DNA from: Aphanomyces cochlioides
Lineage: Eukaryota > Oomycota > Saprolegniomycetes > Saprolegniales > Verrucalvaceae
Length of the DNA: 64,000 nucleotides
Direction: 5' to 3'
Assembly: GCA_019828595.1 (NCBI GenBank)
Contig: JAHQRK010000010.1
Location: 2,542,001 to 2,606,000, forward strand
In this document: one piece after another, positions 53,118-61,556 of the stretch
Numbering within the stretch: position 1 is the first letter of the stretch
Layout of the letters: every line of letters begins with the position of its first letter
Translations under genes and position numbers: made by a program
The notes under the pieces: generated by a model
Told to the model about the DNA's origin: nothing
What the model saw: only the letters and a program-made list of their open reading frames with translations
Databases searched by the model: none

Positions 53118-53326
53118 CGATCCTGAGCCACCGGTTTGGCTCAGGACTTCGGCTGAATGCTGTAACGCAGTTTACGACTTAGGAAACTAGCGTAAACGCC
53201 CCTCAACACCAACCAAAGCGATGTGACAATAGGATGTGGCTTAAAGTTACAAGGATGTGCTAGATTAGAGTTAAGTTGAGATCTAATTCATTCTACAATT
53301 TGCCTTCCTCTGCCTAGTTTGCTACA
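53113..53326 (+). repeat. 3' LTR of the chromovirus
   Basis: 214 bp, apparently identical to the 5' LTR; followed by the target duplication GAAAG at 53327-53331 and the resumed Crinkler frame. Confidence 0.95.
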
Positions 53327-54599
53327 GAAAGAGCAACAAAGCTTGGAAACTTCGAAATGTATCCGACGCCAAATTGGACTATTTGTTGAGCAGCACGTGC
53401 CAAAATGCCTTGCTCCTCGTCGATGGCTACACCCAACATGAAATTGTTATGGAACATGATGGGTTGTTGCTCCAGTTCCACGTTTTGGCGACGTCTTGTC
53501 AATATGATGCCAAGGCGTCCGAGGAGTCGGAATTGATTGTTTTACCTGCCTGGCGTTTTGAGGACATACTTTCGTACGCTAAATTGACCGATTGGACTGT
53601 GGACACAGGATCTGTTGAGACGAAAGAACGAAGCTTGATGAAACGTGTAAAGGAACAATACTACTACAGTGGCGGGAGTTTGCGCGAATTTTGCAAGACT
53701 CGAGGGAACTTGATCGACAGAGTGGAAAGTGCTTGTGGAATCATCCAAAGTGACGCTCAAGCTATTCATCTATTGTATAATCACGAAGGTCACAGAAGCG
53801 GTGATCAAATAGATCGTCTTCGGCGTCATTATGTCACCGATCACAACAACGTGGATCATTTTACCCGTAGTCATTTTTGGACTGTTTCAGTCGACTCTGG
53901 CTTTGCATTAAAACTTCTTGGAAAGCATGTAAGCGCTGACAAATTGTTGGAAGTGTATCAATTTGCAAAATCGATTGGTGCTGGATTTCATGGTATTGCC
54001 TACGAACTGTATTTTCATCATGCTGTCCGGCAAGCCACTACAACGAACTCTTTGATCACCATGCCAGACGGCTCGAAGTATCATAGAATCGAAATTCGTC
54101 CACAGACCGTGGACTGCCAAGGCCAAAACGAAGCCGAATGCTATGCGTATTTGGAAGACAAGCTGACGGAGAGCACATATTGGCACCCGGATTATGCATT
54201 TTTCCCATTTATCGATGCCGTCGCTATTTGCGACGCATATCAACGCGGACATGATGAACCAGAAAAAATTGTTGCATTTATTCAAGTCACAATACAAGAC
54301 CACAAGACATTCAAGGTGGATCACTGGTCGAACCTGTGCAAGGCAGTCGATTCAAATCAAAATGTCGACGTCAAGACTTTTGTCTTTGTGGTGGTGCGAC
54401 CCAAATCATCCGACAATGATCAATTTACGCTGCGTGATTCTCCAGATCCAACGACTGTAGAGACTACGCACGGCTTCTTCGAGATATAGCTCTTGCGATG
54501 CATTTAACAAGCTTCTTTGAATTTATCCTTGGCTTCCGGTAGTCTAATATGCATCTAACAATTCTCCCCGCTTATAGATGAAACACACATGAACGGTGC

Positions 54600-54990
54600 C
54601 ATGAATTCGTCAATATCCGTCGAGTGTTCGAACGCCATTCCAGTCGGGAGGCGCTTCGAAGTTGTTGGCTTGGAGGAAATCCATCAAGTATTTGCAAGGT
54701 CCATCGGCAGGACGCAATTGTAGAGCATGGGACAACGCTTGTCTTGCACCAGTCCAGTCCCCCGCTTGGTACAGCTCGACGCCTTCAGCAGCACTCTCCA
54801 GGAACGCAGGATTCAATCCCTCTCGAATCTCTTTGTTCTCTGGATCGTTGGCAAAGTCCACCGGCCGCTGAACCTGCTGACCACGCTCATCTTCGTCAAA
54901 TTTCGGTGTTGCAAAGCCATTCTTTGGGTTCGTTACGTCAAAAGTGTACACTGTCAGCGGCGTATCGACGCTACAACCTCATCAACCAGT
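54600..54990 (-). pseudogene. Relic of a cyclase-type C-terminal TPR segment (right arm copy)
   Basis: A 113-aa minus-strand frame: V-Y-T-F-D-V-T-N-P, a TPR-like A-E-G-V-E-L-Y-Q-A-G-D-W-T-G-A-R-Q-A-L, then P-A-D-G-P-C-K-Y-L-M-D-F-L and P-P-D-W-N-G-V-R-T-L-D. This order is seen at the C-terminus of protist adenylate/guanylate cyclases, but only this tail is present and no catalytic domain is nearby. It is convergent with the right-arm Crinkler and better kept than the left-arm copy. Confidence 0.55.
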
Positions 54991-55238
54991 CGTTTTACCA
55001 TGAAGAACGTACCCTCGGATTTGAATCGTGTCCATTTTGCGCATTAACTAAGCGGTCACTTGTTTTACAATCTGCGGGCTGGGTTAACCGACCGTACCAT
55101 GCGGGGGACGCGGGGAATGCTGTAAATAATACCAGCGCTCTTCGCTGCGTCAGAGATGCGAGCCAACTTGGCATGGAAAACAAAATTGCACCATTGGATT
55201 ACTACAGTAGTATGTACTGCCAAAAATCGCTTTGAATG
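54991..55238. other. Spacer before the transposon cluster
   Basis: No gene recognised. Sequence is mixed, with short frames only. It ends at the outer terminal repeat that starts at 55239. Confidence 0.35.
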
Positions 55239-55368
55239 TACTGCATCCTCTCTAATAATGGACTGAGGCAGAGGCGACAACGATCTAACATGAGTTATCT
55301 TCTTCTTGCCGCCGTAGCAATTACTCCATAATTTGCGACCCTTCAGTGTGCACTCCTGTGTCGAGCAG

Positions 55369-55402
55369 GGCTACTAAAAATAGTAGCCCCCCCCGAGGGG
55401 GG
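55369..55402. repeat. Two adjacent G/C-rich hairpins
   Basis: GGGCTACT(55369)...AGTAGCCC(55382) with a 5-nt loop is followed directly by CCCCCC-GA-GGGGGG (55389-55402). They lie between the outer terminal repeat and the first inner element. Function unknown. Confidence 0.6.
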
Positions 55403-55593
55403 CACAAATTGAATTCCTTTCTAATATAATATTCCTTTGATGGGAGGTTTATAATTTTATGAAGGTATTGTCTTTTTCAGCAAAATTTTCAATTTTTGGG
55501 TGTTTTCCAAAAAAGGGCTGAATCGGACATCAAATCGAACAAGCCAATCAGTGACCAGATATTTGATACGGAGTACACATTTTCTTTTCCGTC

Positions 55594-56666
55594 GTGCATC
55601 AGGCTCCTTCACCGCGTCGAGACGAGTGTACCCCGTCTAGAGCAACACCACATCGACTATTACCATACACTCCTCGCCGTAGTCCTCGACTACGTCACAG
55701 CCAAGATGACGCTACGAGCGAATCCACGCACATAATCCCGAATGACCTGCCACTAGAGCCACCTCAATGCACACATGACGCTCTCATCCAAGTTTCATTT
55801 GATTTTCGACTGAAGCTCACAACAAACACCCGCATGGAGACCGCTGACAGACTTGGCATCCAAGTTATCACGGGGGATGATTGGCAAACGATTAAAGAGC
55901 ACATTTGGAACGTTTGCAGTCGGCACGTTCATAAGCGTGCCACGCTTGAAGGTATCCCACCAGTTTGGCAAATGGAAGAAGCATACCCCACCATCGAGGA
56001 CTTTGATCATTACGTGATGCTCCGGCATATAAAACGTACAAATACACCATGGCCCTCCGAACAAGCTGCTATGTCAACATTGCGTCGATTGCGAAACAAG
56101 GTTGTATTGGTCTGCGTATTGAAATGGGGCGATCAAATTGGCAACTCGAAACAGCTTGCTGAATTTACTGAGGCGTGCATTCAAACAGTTCCCACTGATC
56201 GAGCTGGCTATCCATCTGAAGAGCATCACAAAGCTGTGATCGAGGCATTGAAATCTCAGTGGAAACACCTCATTAATGGAATGGAAATATCATGGCGAAT
56301 CTGAGCAAATGTCATTATCAACGAAAGAAATTCTGACGAAGCAGAACTGATAAAACAACCACCCCTGCCTGCGTTGTAAGACAATTTCACGCAGTTTCTT
56401 CGTCTGCACAAGAAGTGGTTCTTTCAATTCAACGTCAAGCATCAATGGCTTCTGATGTAATCAATACGATGATTGAAGAATTGGACAACTTGCGAAATGA
56501 ATACAAAGTGTTTGGTGCTCGACTTGATGCCATGAATGCGATGCTTCGGACGAACAAAAACATTTGTGATTCTTTTGCGCAAAATTTAGCTGTCAATCCA
56601 GAGGACAGAGACGTTCTAATTGCGCTCCGGCACATACCAAACACTGATGGCGATCCAGATCACTAG
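55594..56666 (+). pseudogene. Second (accessory) gene of the DD34E element, copy 1, broken
   Basis: Clearly related to the intact 329-aa protein at 58925-59914: P-Y-T-P-R-R-S-P-R-L, then T-N-T-R-M-E-T-A-D-R-L-G, G-D-D-W-Q-T-I-K, I-P-P-V-W-Q and the helical end V-F-G-A-R-L-D-A-M. Lesions: the start ATG is replaced, Trp to TGA at 56302-56304 after E-I-S-W-R-I, and a frame change near 56378. Conservation of many residues despite these breaks suggests it was under selection until recently. Confidence 0.75.
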
Positions 56667-56748
56667 AGGCCATCGGCTTATCTTTTTCAATCAATCATTT
56701 CACAACAATCAATCCATTTAAAAGAAAACAACCTTGCATTAGTCGTTA

Positions 56749-57870
56749 TCAAGCATTTTGTTCATCGCTGATTTCATAGTCATCACGCTCTGTGAAATCC
56801 AGCAACTCATAGACGTCTTGACTTTCTTGATTTGCAAGCTTTACTTTTTCATGTCCAAGCCCTTTTCGAGGATCAAAGGAGCCATTTTTCATCCATCCAC
56901 AATGCTCATGAATTGATCGCATGTCAAAAGAACGAAAGTCATCCACAATATTCGCAACAAAATGCAGCAGAGGGCGCTTCGAATTTTCTACGTATTGCCG
57001 CTTCATTGCTTTCTTCATAAGACCAAATAGAAACTCGATCGGGTTAAAGAATGGGCAATCAGCAGGGAGGAATATGGGGATAATTCCAAGGGATCGGAGG
57101 TAAAAGCAAATGTTTGGATGGCAATGGATCGCAGCACCATCTAATATCCATATAGATCCGATGCCTGGGTACGCGGTCACCGATTTTCCAGATTTGGCAT
57201 GGATCCGACAACATTCAACAAACTTGCATCGATCGAAAGTTCCTTCTGTCTGAAATGTCTCGACGATTTCATAAATGTTGATGAAGCATAACAATGATAT
57301 TCGCGCTTTCCTCTGAAATTCACCACGAAACATGAGCTTTTCGCCTTTCAGACAATAACCACGTTTCCTCAACATTCTACGGTTGTCGAAACTGACTTCG
57401 TCCATAAATTGAATATTGAATTGACTCCAGTCAATCATGCTGAGCTCGTGAGTAAATCTTTGAATTTGATTCATCTTGATATGCATGGCTCGACGTTCCA
57501 TGACTTTGTATGTGTATCCAAGCTTGTGCAGAATTCGCCAAATGGTTGATACTGATATCATACGCTTGAACTCAGCTTGGAAGGCATGTTTCGCTTCGTC
57601 CAAGAATGCTAAAGGTTTGACATCATAGTACTTTTTCACCCATTCGTACTCTTCACTTCCAAATCGCGCACTCCTGCCTTTATTCAATCGTTCGTAGACT
57701 TTGTTCTTCTCGAACTTGCATATCCAGTTGCGGATAGTTCGATTTGTCTTGTTGTAAATTGCTGTAAGCTCTTGAATAGATCTTCCTCGATAATAGTATA
57801 CATGGAGAGCATGGTACACCGTGTTCGAAGAAGCGTGCTCATGATGTACCGCCTGGGTTATCGCTGACAT
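56749..57870 (-). CDS. Tc1/mariner-type DD34E transposase, copy 1
   Basis: 373 aa from the first ATG (57870). The N-terminal helix-turn-helix part has Y-Y-R-G-R-S-I-Q-E-L-T-A-I-Y-N-K-T-N-R-T-I. The DDE domain has F-M-D-E-V-S-F-D-N-R, W-I-L-D-G-A-A-I-H and P-F-F-N-P-I-E-F-L-F-G; 34 residues separate the second Asp from the Glu. The protein cuts and inserts at TA sites in related families. The open frame is complete, so this copy may encode active enzyme. Convergent with its partner gene, about 80 bp between stops. Confidence 0.88.
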   Translation of the reverse strand: MSAITQAVHHEHASSNTVYHALHVYYYRGRSIQELTAIYNKTNRTIRNWICKFEKNKVYERLNKGRSARFGSEEYEWVKKYYDVKPLAFLDEAKHAFQAEFKRMISVSTIWRILHKLGYTYKVMERRAMHIKMNQIQRFTHELSMIDWSQFNIQFMDEVSFDNRRMLRKRGYCLKGEKLMFRGEFQRKARISLLCFINIYEIVETFQTEGTFDRCKFVECCRIHAKSGKSVTAYPGIGSIWILDGAAIHCHPNICFYLRSLGIIPIFLPADCPFFNPIEFLFGLMKKAMKRQYVENSKRPLLHFVANIVDDFRSFDMRSIHEHCGWMKNGSFDPRKGLGHEKVKLANQESQDVYELLDFTERDDYEISDEQNA

Positions 57871-58005
57871 GACCTTCTGCTGATGTGAATCGAAAAATGA
57901 CAAATCTAAATAACGGCTTCTGATTGGCTTGTTCGATTGCCCTGTCCGATTTTTTGTTTGATCAATTTGTGTCGATATTGGAAATTTTTGATCAATCAGA
58001 CAATA

Positions 58006-58732
58006 TAAAGAATAACAATTAGCCTGTTATTTACAGTTAGAAATAAATATGAAATTTCATCAAGAATGCATCACAAAGGTGTGAGGAAGATACAGCAGTT
58101 ATACCAAGTAGTTTGCGATTGACATAAGTGTGCTAGGATATTGGTAAACCTCACGTCAAAGACGTGATATTCTTCCTATCATGATTGATGTTGTTTGCAA
58201 TTTACTGTGTACTTCAATGGTATGAGCGCGTCAAACTCGAGCAAGAACAACGACTCGTCCAAACGAAAATTCAGAGCGACGAAGACAAGCGCCTTCTTGC
58301 CCTACATGTCTACGGAACATAGAGCTCTTATAAAAAATATCGGGGTAGCATTTGAGATAAATCTGCCTACACGAATGATATACATAACTTCCTCTATCTT
58401 TCCTTTGAATAATATACTCGTGACCTTGAATCAAAACGTTAACATCCCAGATTTAGTTAATCTTTCAGCCTACTCTAACTGCTCCAAATAGTATCTCTTT
58501 ATTTATTATTGTGACCTCCGTTAAGTACAAAAAATACGAGATTCAGTACGAGATGCGTTCTGTGTGCACTCTTACAAATAAACAACAACTTCATAGTTTT
58601 GAGAATGTGATTCACTTCATACATGTAGAGTATCTCATTTCAAATGGTCGTGGACTCACCCAGACACCGATCAAGGAAGAAATTGAGTTCTTGGTGTTCA
58701 TTCTACGATGACGTAAATACAAGTTGAGCATA
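58006..58732. other. Spacer between the two DD34E elements
   Basis: Mostly AT-rich. A short plus-strand frame around 58210-58322 (Y-E-R-V-K-L-E-Q-E-Q-R-L-V-Q-T-K) looks like the helical end of a longer protein and may be a gene relic. Nothing else is recognised. Confidence 0.35.
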
Positions 58733-58924
58733 TATTGTCTTTTTCACCAAATTTTGCCGTTGGTGCGTGGTTCACGAGTCAGAGTAGAATCGAACAGAGA
58801 ATCAAACAAGCCAATCAGAGGCAAGCATACATGAGGGAGGCTTTTCCATTTTCCATTTTGAGCCATGGATTCCTCAACACCAACGCGCATTCCACGCTCT
58901 CCTGGACATTAAGTCTCACATCGA

Positions 58925-59914
58925 ATGTCTCCATACACACCTCGACGAAGCCCACGTCTTCATAGTTCGCCTGCAATACGCGATCAGTCACAAAACGAGC
59001 CAGCTCACCCTACAGGCGATGCTTTGCTTCAATTCACGGGAGACTTCCGTCTTAAACAGACTACCAATACACGAATGGAAACAGCAGACAGGGTCGGCGT
59101 CCAGCTGCTACGTGGGGATGACTGGCCGACTATAAAGCAACAAATTTGGGACCTTTGTAGCCACCACATCCATCGACGTGCCAAATTGGCTGGAGTTCCT
59201 CCCGTCTGGCAATTGCATGATGAACCACCAACCATTGATGAGTTTGACGACTTTATTTCACTCAGACACATCAAGCGAACTATATCACCTTGGCACAGCA
59301 ACGAGGCTGCAATGTCCACGCTGAGGCGGCTACGCAACGAAGTAATCTTGGTTTGTGTCCTCAAATGGGGCAACCAAATTGGAAATTCAAAGCACGGGGC
59401 TCAATTTACTGAGACATGTATCCAGCCTGTTGAATTGGACTGTGCTGGGGCTGCATCTGAAGAGCATCACCAGTCGGTTATTGCAGCTTTGAAAGCACAT
59501 TGGGGTGGCATTCTTACAGCCATGGAGATATCTTGGCGAATTTGGGCAAATTACATTTGCAGCCAAAAGGATGGAAACGAGGATGAACTGATTCAAAAAC
59601 CTCCACCGGATTGTGTCGTGCGCCAATTTCAAGCTGTGTCTTCGTCGGCTCAAGAAGTTGTCTTGCGAATCCAACGACAGGCATCAGTAGCTTCCGATGT
59701 TGTAGAAGCTATGATTCAAGACTTTGCTACACTGCAAGCTGGATTTAAAGTATTTGGCGCGCGTTTGGATGCAATGGCCTCAAGCCTGCAAAGAAGTAAG
59801 ACTATTTGTGACAGCTTTTCAAGAAACCTGGCCATAAACCCGGAAGACAGAGTTGCTCTAATTGCCCTTCGACATGTGCCAAACACAATCGGGGATCCAG
59901 ATCACGAAGCTTAA
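58925..59914 (+). CDS. Conserved second gene of the DD34E element, intact, function unknown
   Basis: 329 aa starting M-S-P-Y-T-P-R-R-S-P-R-L, a basic Pro/Arg motif that could contact A/T-rich DNA (inference). A conserved region follows: T-N-T-R-M-E-T-A-D-R-V-G, G-D-D-W-P-T-I-K-Q-Q-I-W, C-S-H-H-I-H-R-R-A-K-L, G-V-P-P-V-W-Q, and R-R-L-R-N-E-V-I-L-V-C-V-L-K-W-G. The C-terminal third is helical with Q-R-Q-A-S-V-A-S-D-V and ends R-H-V-P-N-T-I-G-D-P-D-H. No known domain is recognised. It resembles neither a transposase nor a chromodomain. Copy 1 shares well over half of the residues in the core by eye. Position, convergent with the transposase inside common ends, makes it part of the element. Confidence 0.8.
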   Translation: MSPYTPRRSPRLHSSPAIRDQSQNEPAHPTGDALLQFTGDFRLKQTTNTRMETADRVGVQLLRGDDWPTIKQQIWDLCSHHIHRRAKLAGVPPVWQLHDEPPTIDEFDDFISLRHIKRTISPWHSNEAAMSTLRRLRNEVILVCVLKWGNQIGNSKHGAQFTETCIQPVELDCAGAASEEHHQSVIAALKAHWGGILTAMEISWRIWANYICSQKDGNEDELIQKPPPDCVVRQFQAVSSSAQEVVLRIQRQASVASDVVEAMIQDFATLQAGFKVFGARLDAMASSLQRSKTICDSFSRNLAINPEDRVALIALRHVPNTIGDPDHEA

Positions 59915-59939
59915 GCAAATCTAATCAAAGATTCTATTT

Positions 59940-61132
59940 CATTCGTAGTCGTCTCGCTCTACAAAATCGAGTAAATCATAAACGTCTTGCTGCTGATCAT
60001 CAGGCAACTTCACTTTATCATTGCCAAGGCCTTCACGGGGGTCAAGAGGCCATTCTTCGTCCATCCGCAATGTTCAAATATACTTTGCATGTTGAAAGTA
60101 CGGAAATTGTCGACGACTTCTGCAACAAAATGCAATAGGGACCGCTTTGAGTTTTCCGAATAGTGCCGTTGCATGGCCTTCTTCATGACCCCGAAGAGAT
60201 ATTCGATCGGGTTGAAGAAGGGGCAGTGTGCAGGGAGATAAATTGGCACAATTCCAAGGGTGCGAATGTACAGTGCTGTAGTAGATTAGATCGGGATGAC
60301 AATGGATCGACGCACCATCCAATATCCAAACCGAACCACTCCCCAGATACTGCATCACGGATTTACCCGACGTGGCATGGGAGTGGCAACAGTCGACACA
60401 CTTTTGACGGTCAAATGTGCCATCAGTATAGACCGTCTCCACCACACCATACGAGTTGATGAAGCAGAGTAAGGAAATTCGGGTTTTTCTCTGAAACTCG
60501 CCTCTAAACACCAGTTTCTGACCTTTGAGACAATAACCTCGCTTGCGCAACATTCCACGGTTATCGAAGCTAACTTCGTCCAAAAATTGGAGATTGTGTT
60601 GAGATCAATCAATCAAACTCAACTCATGCACGAACCTTTGTACGTCTTTCATTTTGATGTTCATCGCTCGGCGCTCCAATACCTTGTACGTGTATCCGAT
60701 TTCACGAAGTATTCGCCATATCGTTGAGACGGAAATCGTCCGCTTGAACTGTTGCTCGAACGCGGCTTTCGCTTCATCCAAGAAGGACAACGGCATCATG
60801 TCATAGAACCGTTTGACCCATTGGCGTTCTTCTTCCCCAAAGGGACTATTATGGCTTTTGGAGTGCCGTCGATATTCCTTTTCTTTCTCAAAGCGACAAA
60901 TACAACCGCGAATCGTGCGGTCACTCTTGCTGTAAATGGCAGAAAGTTCTTGGGTAGTTCGCCCTCCATAGTAATAACCATGAAGTGCGTGGTACACAGT
61001 GTTGGAGGTAGCGTGTTGGTGATGAACAGCGTGGTTGAGGACGGACATGAAGTTCCTTCGTGGATTGCGTCGAAAAGGGGATGAAGAAATTGTCGTCCCT
61101 GATTGGCTTGTTCGATTCTTTGTTCGATTCAT
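59940..61132 (-). pseudogene. Tc1/mariner-type DD34E transposase, copy 2, frameshifted
   Basis: Three open pieces: 61132-60605 (helix-turn-helix, Y-Y-Y-G-G-R-T-T-Q-E-L-S-A-I-Y-S-K), 60583-60280 (L-D/M-D-E-V-S-F-D-N-R; W-I-L-D-G-A-S-I-H) and 60249-60010 (C-P-F-F-N-P-I-E-Y-L-F-G), in different frames or separated by stops near 60605, 60275 and 60050. All three catalytic residues are still encoded but not in one frame. Non-functional. Confidence 0.85.
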
Positions 61133-61300
61133 GCGTTTGATTGATTTTAGCCGATTGCGGAAAGTTTAAGTCAATCAGACAATACCTTATAATTGAATAT
61201 ATGTACTACAATAATGTTTGGAAGTTATAATTTTTAAGAGTAAAGTGGCACCAAGAGGGGCACTATTAGAGAGGGGGTCATTATTAGAGAGGATACAGTA

Positions 61301-61556
61301 AATTTATTTATAGTCGGAATTTGTGGGACGAAAATGGGATTGGTGCAAAACAACTGTTTTGCATGAATGGGTTTCAAACCAGCACAGTCGTTTCAGATTC
61401 CATGACACTGACAGAGGTCGACAGTATCGAGAAGCCAAATCAGATTCGTGATAATCTTACACAGTCATCTATGCGACAACTCCCGCTAAAGTTTATGATG
61501 GCAAATTTACAAATTTATAAGGTTATATATTGTTGAGGTTAAAGTTTCAATGCAGT
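61301..61556. other. AT-rich spacer, no gene seen
   Basis: Short plus-strand frame only, no motif. It may contain the 3' end of the DD82E element whose gene stops at 61557; terminal repeats could not be found by eye. Confidence 0.35.

Larger units (their letters stand above)
47390..53326 (+). mobile_element. Chromodomain-bearing Ty3/gypsy element (chromovirus), 5.9 kb
   Basis: Identical-looking 214-bp LTRs (47390-47603, 53113-53326), canonical TGTAGC...GCTACA ends, target duplication GAAAG (47385-47389 and 53327-53331). The order is an extra small ORF, gag-protease, RT, RNase H, integrase, chromodomain. A primer-binding site candidate TGGAAGCACTTCTTGG starts two bases after the 5' LTR, and a purine-rich tract (CGGGGAGGA) precedes the 3' LTR. 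The coding region contains two in-frame TAA codons, one frameshift and a changed protease site. Confidence 0.95.
46669..54489 (+). pseudogene. Right-arm Crinkler/RHS gene, interrupted by a 5.9-kb chromovirus
   Basis: Header from ATG 46669 (M-S-D-E-T-R-G-V-W-F-T-L-V-D) with one missing base near 46773, then an open frame through L-Y-V-A-I-P-G-L-R-S-R, a basic K-R-P-K stretch, Walker A G-S-P-G-V-G-K-S-C near 47262 and V-I-Y-S-D-G-K at 47389. The LTR element follows, and after it the same frame resumes at 53327 with Walker B-like A-L-L-L-V-D-G-Y-T, Y-Y-Y-S-G-G-S-L-R-E-F-C, S-T-Y-W-H-P-D and F-I-D-A-V-A-I, ending F-F-E-I at 54489. The frame is continuous across the insertion apart from the element and its 5-bp duplication, so insertion hit a gene whose NTPase and C-terminal parts were still open. 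Confidence 0.88.
55466..58005. mobile_element. Two-gene Tc1/mariner (DD34E) element, copy 1
   Basis: Ends TATTGTCT (55466) and AGACAATA (57998-58005), with TA as probable target duplication. Inside each end lies AATCGAACAAGCCAATCAG-like sequence or its complement, shared with all four ends of the two copies. Two convergent genes: a second gene on plus (broken here) and the transposase on minus (intact). About 2.5 kb. Confidence 0.8.
58733..61184. mobile_element. Two-gene Tc1/mariner (DD34E) element, copy 2
   Basis: Ends TATTGTCT (58733-58740) and AGACAATA (61177-61184), the same as copy 1, with the same subterminal CAAGCCAATCAG motif and the same gene arrangement. Here the accessory gene is intact and the transposase broken. 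The two copies are diverged, so they are not a recent tandem duplication. Confidence 0.8.
55239..61300. mobile_element. Outer pair of terminal inverted repeats enclosing two Tc1/mariner elements
   Basis: TACTGCATCCTCTCTAATAA at 55239 and, on the minus strand from 61300, TACTGTATCCTCTCTAATAA are inverted and nearly identical over 22 bases, starting and ending with TA as Tc1/mariner-type elements do. The interior consists mainly of two other elements with different ends (55466-58005 and 58733-61184), so these ends belong to an older host element split by later insertions (inference). No transposase matching the outer ends was identified inside. Confidence 0.5.
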
